From assembly GCA_025464045.1 (NCBI GenBank), contig JAODBQ010000076.1, forward strand, positions 1 through 22,834: a DNA stretch of 22,834 nt, in the 5' to 3' direction. This document shows positions 15,078 to 22,321 of this stretch, in pieces (positions within the stretch are counted from its first letter, which is position 1; every line of letters begins with the position of its first letter). Origin of the DNA: Ilumatobacteraceae bacterium (GTDB lineage: Bacteria; Actinomycetota; Acidimicrobiia; Acidimicrobiales; Ilumatobacteraceae). A model generated the notes under the pieces. The model was not told the DNA's origin. It did not search any database and was given only the letters and a program-made list of their open reading frames with translations. A program made the position numbers and the translations under genes.

Positions 15078-16018
15078 TCGACATCACCGCCGAGGTCGAG
15101 CAGTGGATGACCTCGTTGTCGAACTGGCACCGCTGGGGCCCCGACGACGAGATGGGCACGCTCAACCTCATCACCGAGGAGCGCCGTCGCGCCGCGGCCG
15201 CCCTGGCGACGAACGGCACCGTCGTGTCGTGCGCCCACGACATCCGCCCCGAGGGCCCGAACGCGCAGCGGTACATGATCGGCACCGGGTTGGAACGCGA
15301 GCACGACGACAACGGCGCGCTGCGCGCCGGCGCCTCCGACCACGGGCACACGTCCGTCGCGGCCGAGTTCCTCGGCCTGATCTACCACGGCATGACGATC
15401 ACCCACATCGACGCGCCGAGCCACGTGTTCTGGAACGGGCAGATGTACAACGGCGTGTCCGCCAGCCTCGTCGACGATCGCCACGGAGCGACCCGCAACG
15501 ACGTGCGCGCTGCGTCGGGCGGGATCGTCACGCGCGGTGTGCTGGTCGATGTGCCCGCGCTGCTCGGTGTCGACATCATGGAGCCTGGGCAACCGGTGCT
15601 CGTCGAGCACCTCGACGAGGCACTCGCCCGCGCCGGCCTCACGTTCGAGAGCGGCGACGTCCTCCTCGTGCGCACCGGTGAGGCCGCCCGGCGGCGCGCC
15701 GTGCGCAGCGGGTACACCGGCGGCAACCAACCCGGCCTGCACGCCTCGTGCCTGCCCTGGCTGCACGCCCACGGCGTCGCCGCGCTCGGCTCCGACGTGG
15801 CCCAGGACGTCCATCCGACCGGCGTCGCCGGCTTCTCGATGCCGATCCACACCGTCGGTCTCGTGGCGATGGGCCTGTGGCTGATCGACAACTGCGATCT
15901 CGATGCCCTCGCCGCGCACTGTGCGCTCCTGCAACGTTGGGAGTTCCAGTTCGTGCTCGCCCCGCTGCGGTTCCGCGGTGCGACTGGCAGCCCGGCGAAC
16001 CCGCTCGCCGTCTTCTGA
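15074..16018 (+). CDS. Cyclase-family (PF04199-type) metal-dependent hydrolase
   Basis: A 314-residue member of the cyclase family that includes bacterial kynurenine formamidase. The opening SNWHRWGPDDEMGTLNLIT is typical of its larger actinobacterial and proteobacterial members. The metal-binding motif His105...Thr110-His111-x-Asp113-x-Pro-x-His117 is intact. Family members hydrolyse amides or cleave cyclic 1,3-dicarbonyl-like compounds, so ring opening in a catabolic pathway is plausible but not shown. The GTG at 15074 overlaps the CoA-transferase stop as GTGA; the frame is open further upstream, but the family start is here. The stop at 16018 lies in the first copy of a 64-base tandem duplication, 70 bases before the stop of the convergent CoA-transferase. 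Confidence 0.88.
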   Translation: MIDITAEVEQWMTSLSNWHRWGPDDEMGTLNLITEERRRAAAALATNGTVVSCAHDIRPEGPNAQRYMIGTGLEREHDDNGALRAGASDHGHTSVAAEFLGLIYHGMTITHIDAPSHVFWNGQMYNGVSASLVDDRHGATRNDVRAASGGIVTRGVLVDVPALLGVDIMEPGQPVLVEHLDEALARAGLTFESGDVLLVRTGEAARRRAVRSGYTGGNQPGLHASCLPWLHAHGVAALGSDVAQDVHPTGVAGFSMPIHTVGLVAMGLWLIDNCDLDALAAHCALLQRWEFQFVLAPLRFRGATGSPANPLAVF

Positions 16019-16101
16019 CCGCCGTCAGGGGATCCAGCACGGTGCGACGGGCAGCCCGGCGAACCCGCTTGCCGTCTTCTGACCGCCGTCAGGGGATCCA
16101 G
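15976..16101. repeat. 64-base tandem duplication at convergent gene ends
   Basis: Bases 15976-16037 recur at 16040-16101 (offset 64) with 60 of 62 identical; the differences are at 15985/16049 and 16006/16070. Each copy holds the end of the plus-strand cyclase gene (SPANPLAVF and stop) and the end of the minus-strand CoA-transferase (WIP and stop). The cyclase uses the stop in the first copy (16018) and the transferase the stop in the second (16089), so each copy is a dead relic of the other gene's end. Each includes the palindrome CTGACCGCCGTCAG, where the two stop codons face each other. Confidence 0.95.
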
Positions 16102-17306
16102 ATCGAGCCGCTCGCGGCGAGCCGCGCCACCTCTTCGGCATCGAAGTCTGCCCACTCCTGGAGCACCTCGACGGTGTGCTCGCCGAGACGCGGCACCGGA
16201 CCCTTGACCCCAGCGCCGGGCCGTACGGCGCGCTCGACGGCGCCCGGGTACTCGATGCGCCCGAGGTCGCGATGGTCGAGCTCGATGACGAACCCCCGGG
16301 CGCGGAGCTGGGGGTCCCGGGACAGGTCCTCGGCGTTCTGCACCGGCGCCGCCGCCACACCGGCGTGCTGCAGCACGTGCGCCGCCTGGTACGGCGTGCG
16401 TTCCGCGGCCCAGGCCGCCAACGCCGATCCGACCGCGTCCGCCCGTCCGACGTCGATCGGGCCGGGCGCCACCACGTGGCCGATCGCGTTGCACAGCCGG
16501 ATGAGGTCGGCGTCGTCGACGATGTCGACCGCCAGCCACCGGTCGTGCCCCGCGCAGGCCACGACCGCGGAGAGCAGCGACCCGGGAACGGTGTTGTCGC
16601 GGCGAACGTAGGGCGCGCCGGTGGCGAGGTGGTCGATCAGCACCGGCGCCATCACCGTCGCCCCCGCCTCGACCTGGGCGAGATCGAGGTGGACGCCGCG
16701 ACCGGTGCGCTCGGTCGCCGCGAGCGCGGCCATGACGCCGAGCGCGCCGTGGTAGCCGGCGACGTAGTCGAAGTGGTAGCCGTGGCTGTGTCCCCACGCG
16801 GACGTCAGCCCGACGTGGTTGCTGATGTTCGGTGCGTAGGCGGCGTAGTGCGCACGCGGACCGGTGCGGCCGTAGCCGGAGATCGACAGCAGCGTCAGGC
16901 GCGGGTTGGCCGCGTGGAGATCGGCGAACCCGCAGCCGAACTTCTCCAGCACGTGCGGGCGGAAGTTCTCGATGACCACATCGGCGTTCGCGGCGAGCCG
17001 CAGCAGCACCTCTGGTCCACCCGCGGCGCTGAGCTCCACGGCAGCGCTGCGCACGCTGCGTGCGAGCCCGCCGTAGAGCGCTGTGGTGGGAACGCCGCTC
17101 GGCTCGCGCACGTCGGGATGGTCGAGGAAGTACCGGTTGCGCAGCGCCTCGGGGCGGATGTGCGACTCGATCTTGACCACGTCCATGCCGAGCTCAGCGA
17201 GGAGCAGCGCCGCGGTGTTGCCGGCGACGAACGCCCCGAAGGTCAACACGCGGACGTCGCCCACGTGACCGCGGCGGCGCTCGTGCTCTGGCCGTGGGTC
17301 AGACAA
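16089..17306 (-). CDS. CaiB/BaiF CoA-transferase, second of a coupled pair
   Basis: A 405-residue family III CoA-transferase. Family segments are VRVLTFGAFVAGNTAALLLA, LGMDVVKIESHIRPE, ADVVIENFRPHVLEKFG and LSISGYGRTGPR. The likely nucleophile is Asp180 in FDYVAGYHGALGVM. The TTG at 17306 is taken as start: AAGGAG stands about eight bases upstream, and the first eight bases overlap the stop of the preceding CoA-transferase (TTGTCTGA). A GTG a few codons later is possible but has no better signal. The tight coupling of two different family III transferases recalls heteromeric enzymes such as BbsE/BbsF of toluene degradation, so a two-subunit enzyme is a reasonable guess. It ends in the second copy of the tandem duplication. 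Confidence 0.9.
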   Translation of the reverse strand: MSDPRPEHERRRGHVGDVRVLTFGAFVAGNTAALLLAELGMDVVKIESHIRPEALRNRYFLDHPDVREPSGVPTTALYGGLARSVRSAAVELSAAGGPEVLLRLAANADVVIENFRPHVLEKFGCGFADLHAANPRLTLLSISGYGRTGPRAHYAAYAPNISNHVGLTSAWGHSHGYHFDYVAGYHGALGVMAALAATERTGRGVHLDLAQVEAGATVMAPVLIDHLATGAPYVRRDNTVPGSLLSAVVACAGHDRWLAVDIVDDADLIRLCNAIGHVVAPGPIDVGRADAVGSALAAWAAERTPYQAAHVLQHAGVAAAPVQNAEDLSRDPQLRARGFVIELDHRDLGRIEYPGAVERAVRPGAGVKGPVPRLGEHTVEVLQEWADFDAEEVARLAASGSIWIP

Positions 17307-18504
17307 GCCCCTGCTCCTTCCATCGGCACAGCTCGTCGGCGGTGTGCCCGAGCTCGCCGACGAGCACGCCGGCGGTGTGCTCACCCCGGCGCGCCGCGGT
17401 CAGCTCCGCGGCGTGGAACCACGGCTCGGCGTGGATCGGCGGGCCGGGGACGTCGAACGTCCCGAGGTCGGGGTGGGTGAGCCGTCCGAGCGGGTGGCGG
17501 GCGCCGTCGCGGCGTTGATCGGCGACGAACTGCTCGGGGGTGTTCAGCGCCGCGCAGGGGAGCCCGTTGGCCTGTCCGGTGGCGACGAGCTCGGCGCAGT
17601 GGCGTGCCCGCATGTACGGCTCGATCTGCTCGATGAGGACGTCGTAGAGCCGGATGCGCAGCTCGCGGTCGCGCCACATCTCGTTCGCCAGGTCGTCCGG
17701 CGAACCCATCGTGGTGACGAACGCGTCCCAGTGCCCCGGCGTGTTCACGGCGAGATCGACCCGTCCATCAGCCACGGTCCACGCCCCGCTCGGCGGCACC
17801 GCGAAGTTGCCGCTGCGCTGAGTCACCAGGCCGGCGACGTCGAAGCGATGGATCACATCGTCTTGCCCGGCCGCCACCTCGTGCGCGGAGATGTCGAGCA
17901 CCTGCCCGCCGGCGAGATCGCGGTCGCGCAGCGCGGCGGCGAGGCAGATGGCCGCCCTGATCCCCGCCTCGTCCCAGTGCTGGCGACCGGGCATCGCCAG
18001 TGGCGGACCGGCCTCCGGGCCCACCGGGAACATCAGGCCGCTCATCGCATGGGCGGTGAACGGGGTGGCCCGCCAGTCGCGCAGCGGACCCGTTGCTCCG
18101 AACGCTGTCAGGAGGCAGACGATGGTGGACTCGGGGCACCACGTCAGCCCGAGCGGGTCGGCAACGAAGCCCGCGACCGGCGTGGGCCCCGAGGGCGAGG
18201 CCACGACGACGTCGACGGTGCTCGCCAGCTCACCGAGGACCGCGATCGCCGCCTCGGACGTGAAGTCGAGCTCGATGCGCCGGGCGCCCGCCGAGTACCA
18301 ACCGTCGAGGAGGGCCGCGTGCGCATCGTCGCCGGCGGCCGGGTGAGCCCGCGGCGCGTCGGCCGCCGAACGGGGCAGCTCGACGCGCAGCACCTCGGCG
18401 CCGTAGCCGGCGAGCACTCGCGAGCAGAACGTGCTGACGGGGGCGACGAGATCGAGCACGCGCATGCCGGCGAACGGACGCAGCACTCGCGGCTCGTCGG
18501 GCAT
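17299..18504 (-). CDS. CaiB/BaiF CoA-transferase, first of a coupled pair
   Basis: A 401-residue family III CoA-transferase, more divergent than the two others here. The opening PFAGMRVLDLVAPVSTFCSRVLAGYGAEVLRVELPR fits the family. The segment normally reading IENFRPG is replaced by VVVASPSGPTPVAGF. A candidate nucleophile is Asp178 in QHWDEAGIRAAICLA, though the surroundings differ from the typical motif. The ATG at 18504 shares one base with the stop of the hydrolase gene (TGATG). If it works with the next gene product as a heteromer, one subunit may be non-catalytic, as proposed for BbsE/BbsF-type pairs. Its place in the SDR-LLM-hydrolase operon suggests it activates the acid released by the hydrolase. 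Confidence 0.85.
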   Translation of the reverse strand: MPDEPRVLRPFAGMRVLDLVAPVSTFCSRVLAGYGAEVLRVELPRSAADAPRAHPAAGDDAHAALLDGWYSAGARRIELDFTSEAAIAVLGELASTVDVVVASPSGPTPVAGFVADPLGLTWCPESTIVCLLTAFGATGPLRDWRATPFTAHAMSGLMFPVGPEAGPPLAMPGRQHWDEAGIRAAICLAAALRDRDLAGGQVLDISAHEVAAGQDDVIHRFDVAGLVTQRSGNFAVPPSGAWTVADGRVDLAVNTPGHWDAFVTTMGSPDDLANEMWRDRELRIRLYDVLIEQIEPYMRARHCAELVATGQANGLPCAALNTPEQFVADQRRDGARHPLGRLTHPDLGTFDVPGPPIHAEPWFHAAELTAARRGEHTAGVLVGELGHTADELCRWKEQGLV

Positions 18505-19469
18505 CAGCGGCTCGACCGCACTTGGGCAGGCACACCGGCGCCGGCGACGCGGGCGACGATGAACCGGTCGATCCGACGATGTGCCTCGGCGGCCATCTCC
18601 GTCGGGAACGTGTCGAAGCCGTGGAACGACTCGGGGTAGACCTCCAGCTGGGCATCGTTGCCGGCGGCGGTCCAGCGCTCGTACATGAACAGCGTGTCGT
18701 CCAGCAGTGCGTCGGCGGTGCCGACGCTGAGCAACGCCGGCGGCAGCGCAGCGAGATCGGCGTACAGCGGTGAGATGTGCGCCGCGCGGCGGTCGTCCAG
18801 GCCCAGGCCGGGATAGACCAGCGACTGGGCGTCGTCGAAGACCGCCCGCGCGGCAACGTCCAGCCGCTGGCTCGGTCCGCCGGACACGTCGTACAGGCCG
18901 TACGAGAGCACCGTGCCGACGATGTCGTCGCCGAGCTCGCCGCGCTCACGCAGGGCCACGAGGCTCAGCACCGCCAGCGTCGCGCCGGCCGACTCGCCGA
19001 TCAGCACGACCGGCTTGTCGGCCAGGTCGGCGTCCCTCCGCACCCAGTCGATGGCGGCCAAGGCGTCCTCGAGCTGCGCCGGCGGCAACGACTCCGGCAC
19101 CAACCGGTACTCGACGCTGACGACGGCGACGTTGCACTGCTGTGCGATCGCTGCGCTGCGCGCATCACCCGCACGTGCCGAGCCGATGATCCACGCACCC
19201 ATGTGGAACTGGACGCACACGCCGTCGATGCGCTCCGGCCGGAAGACCCGCAGGGTCACCTGCGCACCGGCCGCGCCCACCTCGACGATCTCCGGTTGCA
19301 GCGCGTCGGGGGGGAGTGGCGGTACGACGGCATCGAGCGCCGCACGGGTGCGCAACGCGTCCTCCGCCGTCGCGAAGCCGAGCGGTTGCGCTGCCATGGC
19401 TTGCGCGTACGCGGCGTTGAACTGGCGCGTCTCCTCGACGTGGGCCTGCAACGAGTCGTCGATCTCCAT
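18504..19469 (-). CDS. Alpha/beta hydrolase, HSL-like esterase/lactonase
   Basis: A 321-residue alpha/beta hydrolase of the hormone-sensitive-lipase-like group. The nucleophile elbow is GESAG (Ser160), the acid probably Asp253 in VGTADALLDD and the base His283 in PESFHGFD. The oxyanion motif, usually His-Gly-Gly-Gly, is His-Met-Gly-Ala here (89-92), a departure that may affect substrate fit. Such enzymes cleave carboxylic esters or lactones in the cytosol; no signal peptide is present. The ATG at 19469 is preceded by GGGAGAG. It lies 18 bases after the LLM gene stop and overlaps the CoA-transferase by one base, so it is within the operon. It could hydrolyse an ester or lactone made by the LLM enzyme; this is inference from order. 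Confidence 0.9.
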   Translation of the reverse strand: MEIDDSLQAHVEETRQFNAAYAQAMAAQPLGFATAEDALRTRAALDAVVPPLPPDALQPEIVEVGAAGAQVTLRVFRPERIDGVCVQFHMGAWIIGSARAGDARSAAIAQQCNVAVVSVEYRLVPESLPPAQLEDALAAIDWVRRDADLADKPVVLIGESAGATLAVLSLVALRERGELGDDIVGTVLSYGLYDVSGGPSQRLDVAARAVFDDAQSLVYPGLGLDDRRAAHISPLYADLAALPPALLSVGTADALLDDTLFMYERWTAAGNDAQLEVYPESFHGFDTFPTEMAAEAHRRIDRFIVARVAGAGVPAQVRSSR

Positions 19470-19487
19470 GTCGTCTCTCCCGGTTCC

Positions 19488-20435
19488 TCAGCCGTGCGGC
19501 ACGGGTTGCCGACCGGCGACGTTCGTGTCCGTCGATGTGTTCCCGACCTCGTCCTGCAGTTCGGCGAGCACCCCGAGCGCCGCCTCGAGACGGCCGCGAC
19601 TGTCGACGGGCACCCCGACCATCACGCGGTCGATGCCGCCGTCGGCCCACTGCCGAGCGGCGTCGAACAGGCGGCTCCGCGCGTCGGCGTCCTCGGAGTA
19701 CCACGGCGCTCCCTGCACCTGGCCGGCCATCTCACACGCGCTGATGCTCGTCTGCACTCCACGGCCGGCGGCGAGCCGACGCAGTCGTGCGGCGTCCTGG
19801 AGGAGGGTCGGTCCGGCCAACGGGTACCAACCGTCGCACAGCTCGACCACGTCTTCGAAGGCACGGTCCGTCGCGCTGGAGCCGAGCAGGACGGGCGGAC
19901 CGGGCCGTCGCGACGACGTCTGCACCGGCTTCGGGTACGACCACGACGGCGTGAACGACTCGGCCGTGCCGTGGTGCTCGACGACCTCCTTCGCCCACAG
20001 CTCGGAGATCACCGCGAGCTTCTCGCGGAACACCGCGCGCGGCCTGGCCGGATCGACGCCGTTGTTGGTCCACTCCGGCGCGTTCCACCCGTAGCCGACA
20101 CCGAACAGGACACGACCACCCGACAGCGCGTCGAGCGACGCCACCGCCTTGGCGAGCCGGAGCGCCTGGTGCTCGGCGACGAGGACCACGCCGGTCCCGA
20201 GGCGCAGCGTCGTCGTCACCGCGGCCGCAGCCGCCATCGTCACGAACAGGTCGGGGAAGCGCTTGTAGAACTCGGGGACCGATCCATCCGCCGTCGCGGG
20301 GTAGCGCGTGTTCGTCGGGATGTGCGAATGCTCGCCCTGGAAGATCGACTCGAGCCCCGCGGCCTCGACCATCGGTGCGACATCGAGGATCGACAGCGTG
20401 GTGTCGTTGGTGATCAGGTTGGCGCCGATCAACAT
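19488..20435 (-). CDS. LLM-class F420-type oxidoreductase
   Basis: A 315-residue luciferase-like oxidoreductase resembling the TIGR03619 group of F420-dependent enzymes. The characteristic segment AKAVASLDALSGGRVLFGVGYGWN is near 118-141, and the N-terminus (MLIGANLITN) is of the expected size. The substrate and whether F420 or FMN is used are not visible; in catabolic operons such enzymes carry out hydride transfer or monooxygenation of cyclic and branched compounds. The ATG at 20435 is favoured by GAGGGG seven bases before it; an upstream in-frame start at 20510 would overlap the SDR gene and lacks support. It is 31 bases downstream of the SDR gene and 18 bases before the hydrolase gene on the same strand. 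Confidence 0.9.
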   Translation of the reverse strand: MLIGANLITNDTTLSILDVAPMVEAAGLESIFQGEHSHIPTNTRYPATADGSVPEFYKRFPDLFVTMAAAAAVTTTLRLGTGVVLVAEHQALRLAKAVASLDALSGGRVLFGVGYGWNAPEWTNNGVDPARPRAVFREKLAVISELWAKEVVEHHGTAESFTPSWSYPKPVQTSSRRPGPPVLLGSSATDRAFEDVVELCDGWYPLAGPTLLQDAARLRRLAAGRGVQTSISACEMAGQVQGAPWYSEDADARSRLFDAARQWADGGIDRVMVGVPVDSRGRLEAALGVLAELQDEVGNTSTDTNVAGRQPVPHG

Positions 20436-20466
20436 GCCGGTCCCCCTCGGTTCGTCACGTACGTCC

Positions 20467-21297
20467 TCATCGCTGCGCGCTGCCGGCTGCGGAGATCTCG
20501 ATGGTCTCACCGGAGATGTAGCGGGCCTTGTCGGACACGAGGAACATCACCGCGTGGGTGACGTCCTCGGGGTCGATCCAGGGGACGCGCATCGGGTTCA
20601 TCGCCGCGTACATCGGCCGCACGGTCTCGCGATCGGGCTCGGCGACGTCGGGTGCGAAGATCGAGTAGAGCGGCGCGTTGTGCACCATCGGCGTGTCCAC
20701 CGTGGCCGGGCAGACGACGTTGGCCGTGATCCCCGTCTGCGCCAGCTCCAGCGCGACCGACTTGACGAAGCCGATCACACCCCACTTCGTCGCCGAGTAG
20801 TGGGCGAGGTTGGGCAGGCCCGACTTGCCGGCGCCCGACGAGGTCGCCACCAACCGGCCGGCGCCGCGCTCGACCATGTGCGGGACGACTGCGCGGAACG
20901 TGTTGAAGACGCCGGTCAGGTTGATGGCGAGCATGTCGTCCCATTGGTCGCGGCGCAGCTCCGTCATCGGGTTGAAGCCGCAGATCCCGGCGTTGGCGAT
21001 CGCGATGTCGAGGCCACCGAGCTCGGCGATCGCCCGCGCCGCCGCTGCTTCCATCGCCGCGCTGTCGCGCACGTCGGCGGTGATCCCGATCGCGCGGCGA
21101 CCGGACTTCTCGACGAGCTGCACGGTCTCGGCGAGATCGTTCTCGGTGGACATCGGGTAGTGGATCGATGCGACGTCGCGGCAGATGTCCACCGCGACGA
21201 CGTCGGCGCTGGCGTCGGCGAGCGCGACCGCGTGGGCCCGCCCCTGTCCACGACCGGCGCCGGTCACCAACGCGACCCGTCCGCTGAGCTCACCCAT
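20467..21297 (-). CDS. Mycofactocin-coupled-type SDR oxidoreductase
   Basis: A 276-residue short-chain dehydrogenase. Cofactor motif TGAGRGQG (12-19), NAG (102-104), Asn126 and catalytic Ser154, Tyr167 and Lys171 are all present. The insertion DICRDVASIHYPMSTENDL (37-55) is typical of the mycofactocin-coupled SDR subfamily, whose members hold NAD tightly and hand electrons to the peptide-derived cofactor mycofactocin when oxidising alcohols. That subfamily call is based on the motif; no mycofactocin biosynthesis gene is in the window. The ATG at 21297 has a good ribosome binding site (GAGGAG, spacing seven). It is the first gene of the operon read from the TTGACA/TAATCT promoter, so an alcohol is probably the first substrate oxidised. 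Confidence 0.9.
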   Translation of the reverse strand: MGELSGRVALVTGAGRGQGRAHAVALADASADVVAVDICRDVASIHYPMSTENDLAETVQLVEKSGRRAIGITADVRDSAAMEAAAARAIAELGGLDIAIANAGICGFNPMTELRRDQWDDMLAINLTGVFNTFRAVVPHMVERGAGRLVATSSGAGKSGLPNLAHYSATKWGVIGFVKSVALELAQTGITANVVCPATVDTPMVHNAPLYSIFAPDVAEPDRETVRPMYAAMNPMRVPWIDPEDVTHAVMFLVSDKARYISGETIEISAAGSAQR

Positions 21298-21383
21298 TTG
21301 CGTCTCCTCTCGTCGGACGACGGCGCAGAGCATGGCTCAGTGCGGCCGACGAGGTCCCCCCACGAGACGAGCCTCCGACAGTC

Positions 21384-21400
21384 TGACCAAGAGATTAGGT
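21384..21400. promoter_or_regulatory. Partial palindrome over -10 box, possible GntR operator
   Basis: The 17-base element from GACC (21384) to GGTC (21400) has matching arms GACCxA and TxGGTC with a five-base core. It overlaps the -10 box of the SDR operon, so a bound protein would repress. FadR-type GntR proteins bind palindromes of similar length; binding by the neighbouring regulator is inferred only from position. Confidence 0.45.
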
Positions 21401-21420
21401 CGCCTGAATCCACCTGTCAA
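21392..21420 (-). promoter_or_regulatory. Promoter of SDR-LLM-hydrolase-CoA-transferase operon
   Basis: On the minus strand the -35 TTGACA (21420-21415) is perfect, and after exactly 17 bases the -10 TAATCT (21397-21392) matches five of six consensus positions. Start of transcription near 21385 leaves an 88-base leader before the SDR ATG at 21297. It is one of the clearest promoters in this GC-rich window. Confidence 0.75.
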
Positions 21421-21453
21421 CGGGTGACGACGGATCATCCGCTCGTCCGTCGG

Positions 21454-22248
21454 TCAGTGCCAGCGGACGGGCTGGTCGAGCAACGAGCCGAACTTGCGCG
21501 CGCAGTACGCGAGGCTCAGTTCGAGGTGCTGGCGGAGCACCGACTCGGCACGCTTGGCGTTGCCCTCGGCGACCGCCTTCAGCACGCTGCGGTGTGCCGC
21601 GAGGACCTCGCCCTGCACCTCGCCGACGGCGACGACCTCACCGAACAGGATCGACGTGATCCAGTGGTTGCCGCGCAGGTACAGGTACAGCGCCCGGTTG
21701 TCGCCGAGCCAGGCCACGGCGTCGTGGAACGCCGCGTTCGCGGCCATGTACGCGTGGCCGTCGTTCGCGGGGATGGACGCCTCGAGGTCCACCGCTGCGC
21801 GCAGCGCGGCGATGCGGTCGGCATCGCGTCGCGTCGCGCCGATCGCGGCGATCGGCGGCTCGACAACGATGTTCGCCTCCATCAGCTCGCGGTAGGTCCC
21901 GCCGTTCATCCGCAGGAACAGCGACCACATGCCGGCGTAGTGGCTGATGTCCGGGTCGCGGACGATCGGGCCGCCGCTCGGGCCGGTCCGCACCTCGAGC
22001 ACGCCGCTCAGCTCGAGGATGCGGAAGGCCTCGCGCAGCGAGCCGCGACCAGTGTTCAGCTCGTCCATCATCACGACTTCGGATTCGAGCGAATCACCGT
22101 CGCGCATGTGCGACGACGTGATCCGATCGACGAGCGCCCTGGCGATCGACTCGGAGCGCTTCAGTTGACGTACTGGGCGCTTCACGCGAAGCGACTCATA
22201 GGGCTGCCTGCCTTGTCGCGGAATGAACCCATCACCTACTTCCGCCAC
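21454..22248 (-). CDS. GntR-family regulator, FCD (FadR) subgroup
   Basis: A 264-residue regulator with an N-terminal winged helix (about 30-98: SESIARALVDRI, MMDELNTGRGSLREAFRILELSGVLEVR) and a C-terminal all-helical FCD ligand-binding domain. Three histidines fit FCD metal ligands (His175 in AAFHDAV, His219 in AAHRSVL, His241 in RQHLEL). The subgroup usually represses degradation operons and responds to organic acids or acyl-CoA. The GTG at 22248 is the first in-frame start after a stop; a later GTG at 22185 is possible, and neither has a clear ribosome binding site. It ends 156 bases before the SDR gene on the same strand; the gap holds a strong promoter with a palindrome, which makes that operon its likeliest target. 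Confidence 0.9.
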   Translation of the reverse strand: MAEVGDGFIPRQGRQPYESLRVKRPVRQLKRSESIARALVDRITSSHMRDGDSLESEVVMMDELNTGRGSLREAFRILELSGVLEVRTGPSGGPIVRDPDISHYAGMWSLFLRMNGGTYRELMEANIVVEPPIAAIGATRRDADRIAALRAAVDLEASIPANDGHAYMAANAAFHDAVAWLGDNRALYLYLRGNHWITSILFGEVVAVGEVQGEVLAAHRSVLKAVAEGNAKRAESVLRQHLELSLAYCARKFGSLLDQPVRWH

Positions 22249-22262
22249 GCGGCGCAGACGCT

Positions 22263-22276
22263 AGCAGCACGCTGCT
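22263..22276. terminator. Short inverted repeat between LLM and GntR genes
   Basis: The 14-base palindrome AGCAGC-AC-GCTGCT lies 45 bases after the LLM stop and 14 bases before the GntR start (minus strand). It could form a small hairpin, but there is no T-run, so a terminator is only one option; an operator for the regulator gene is another. Confidence 0.25.
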
Positions 22277-22321
22277 GGACATCAGTGAATGCCTCAGCCT
22301 CCGATCGGGTGGTCCCGAGGA

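Noticed and set aside
16025..16088. Alternative minus-strand ending of the CoA-transferase in the first duplication copy
   Set aside because: The gene stops at 16089 in the second copy; the WIP-stop in the first copy is a relic of the duplication.
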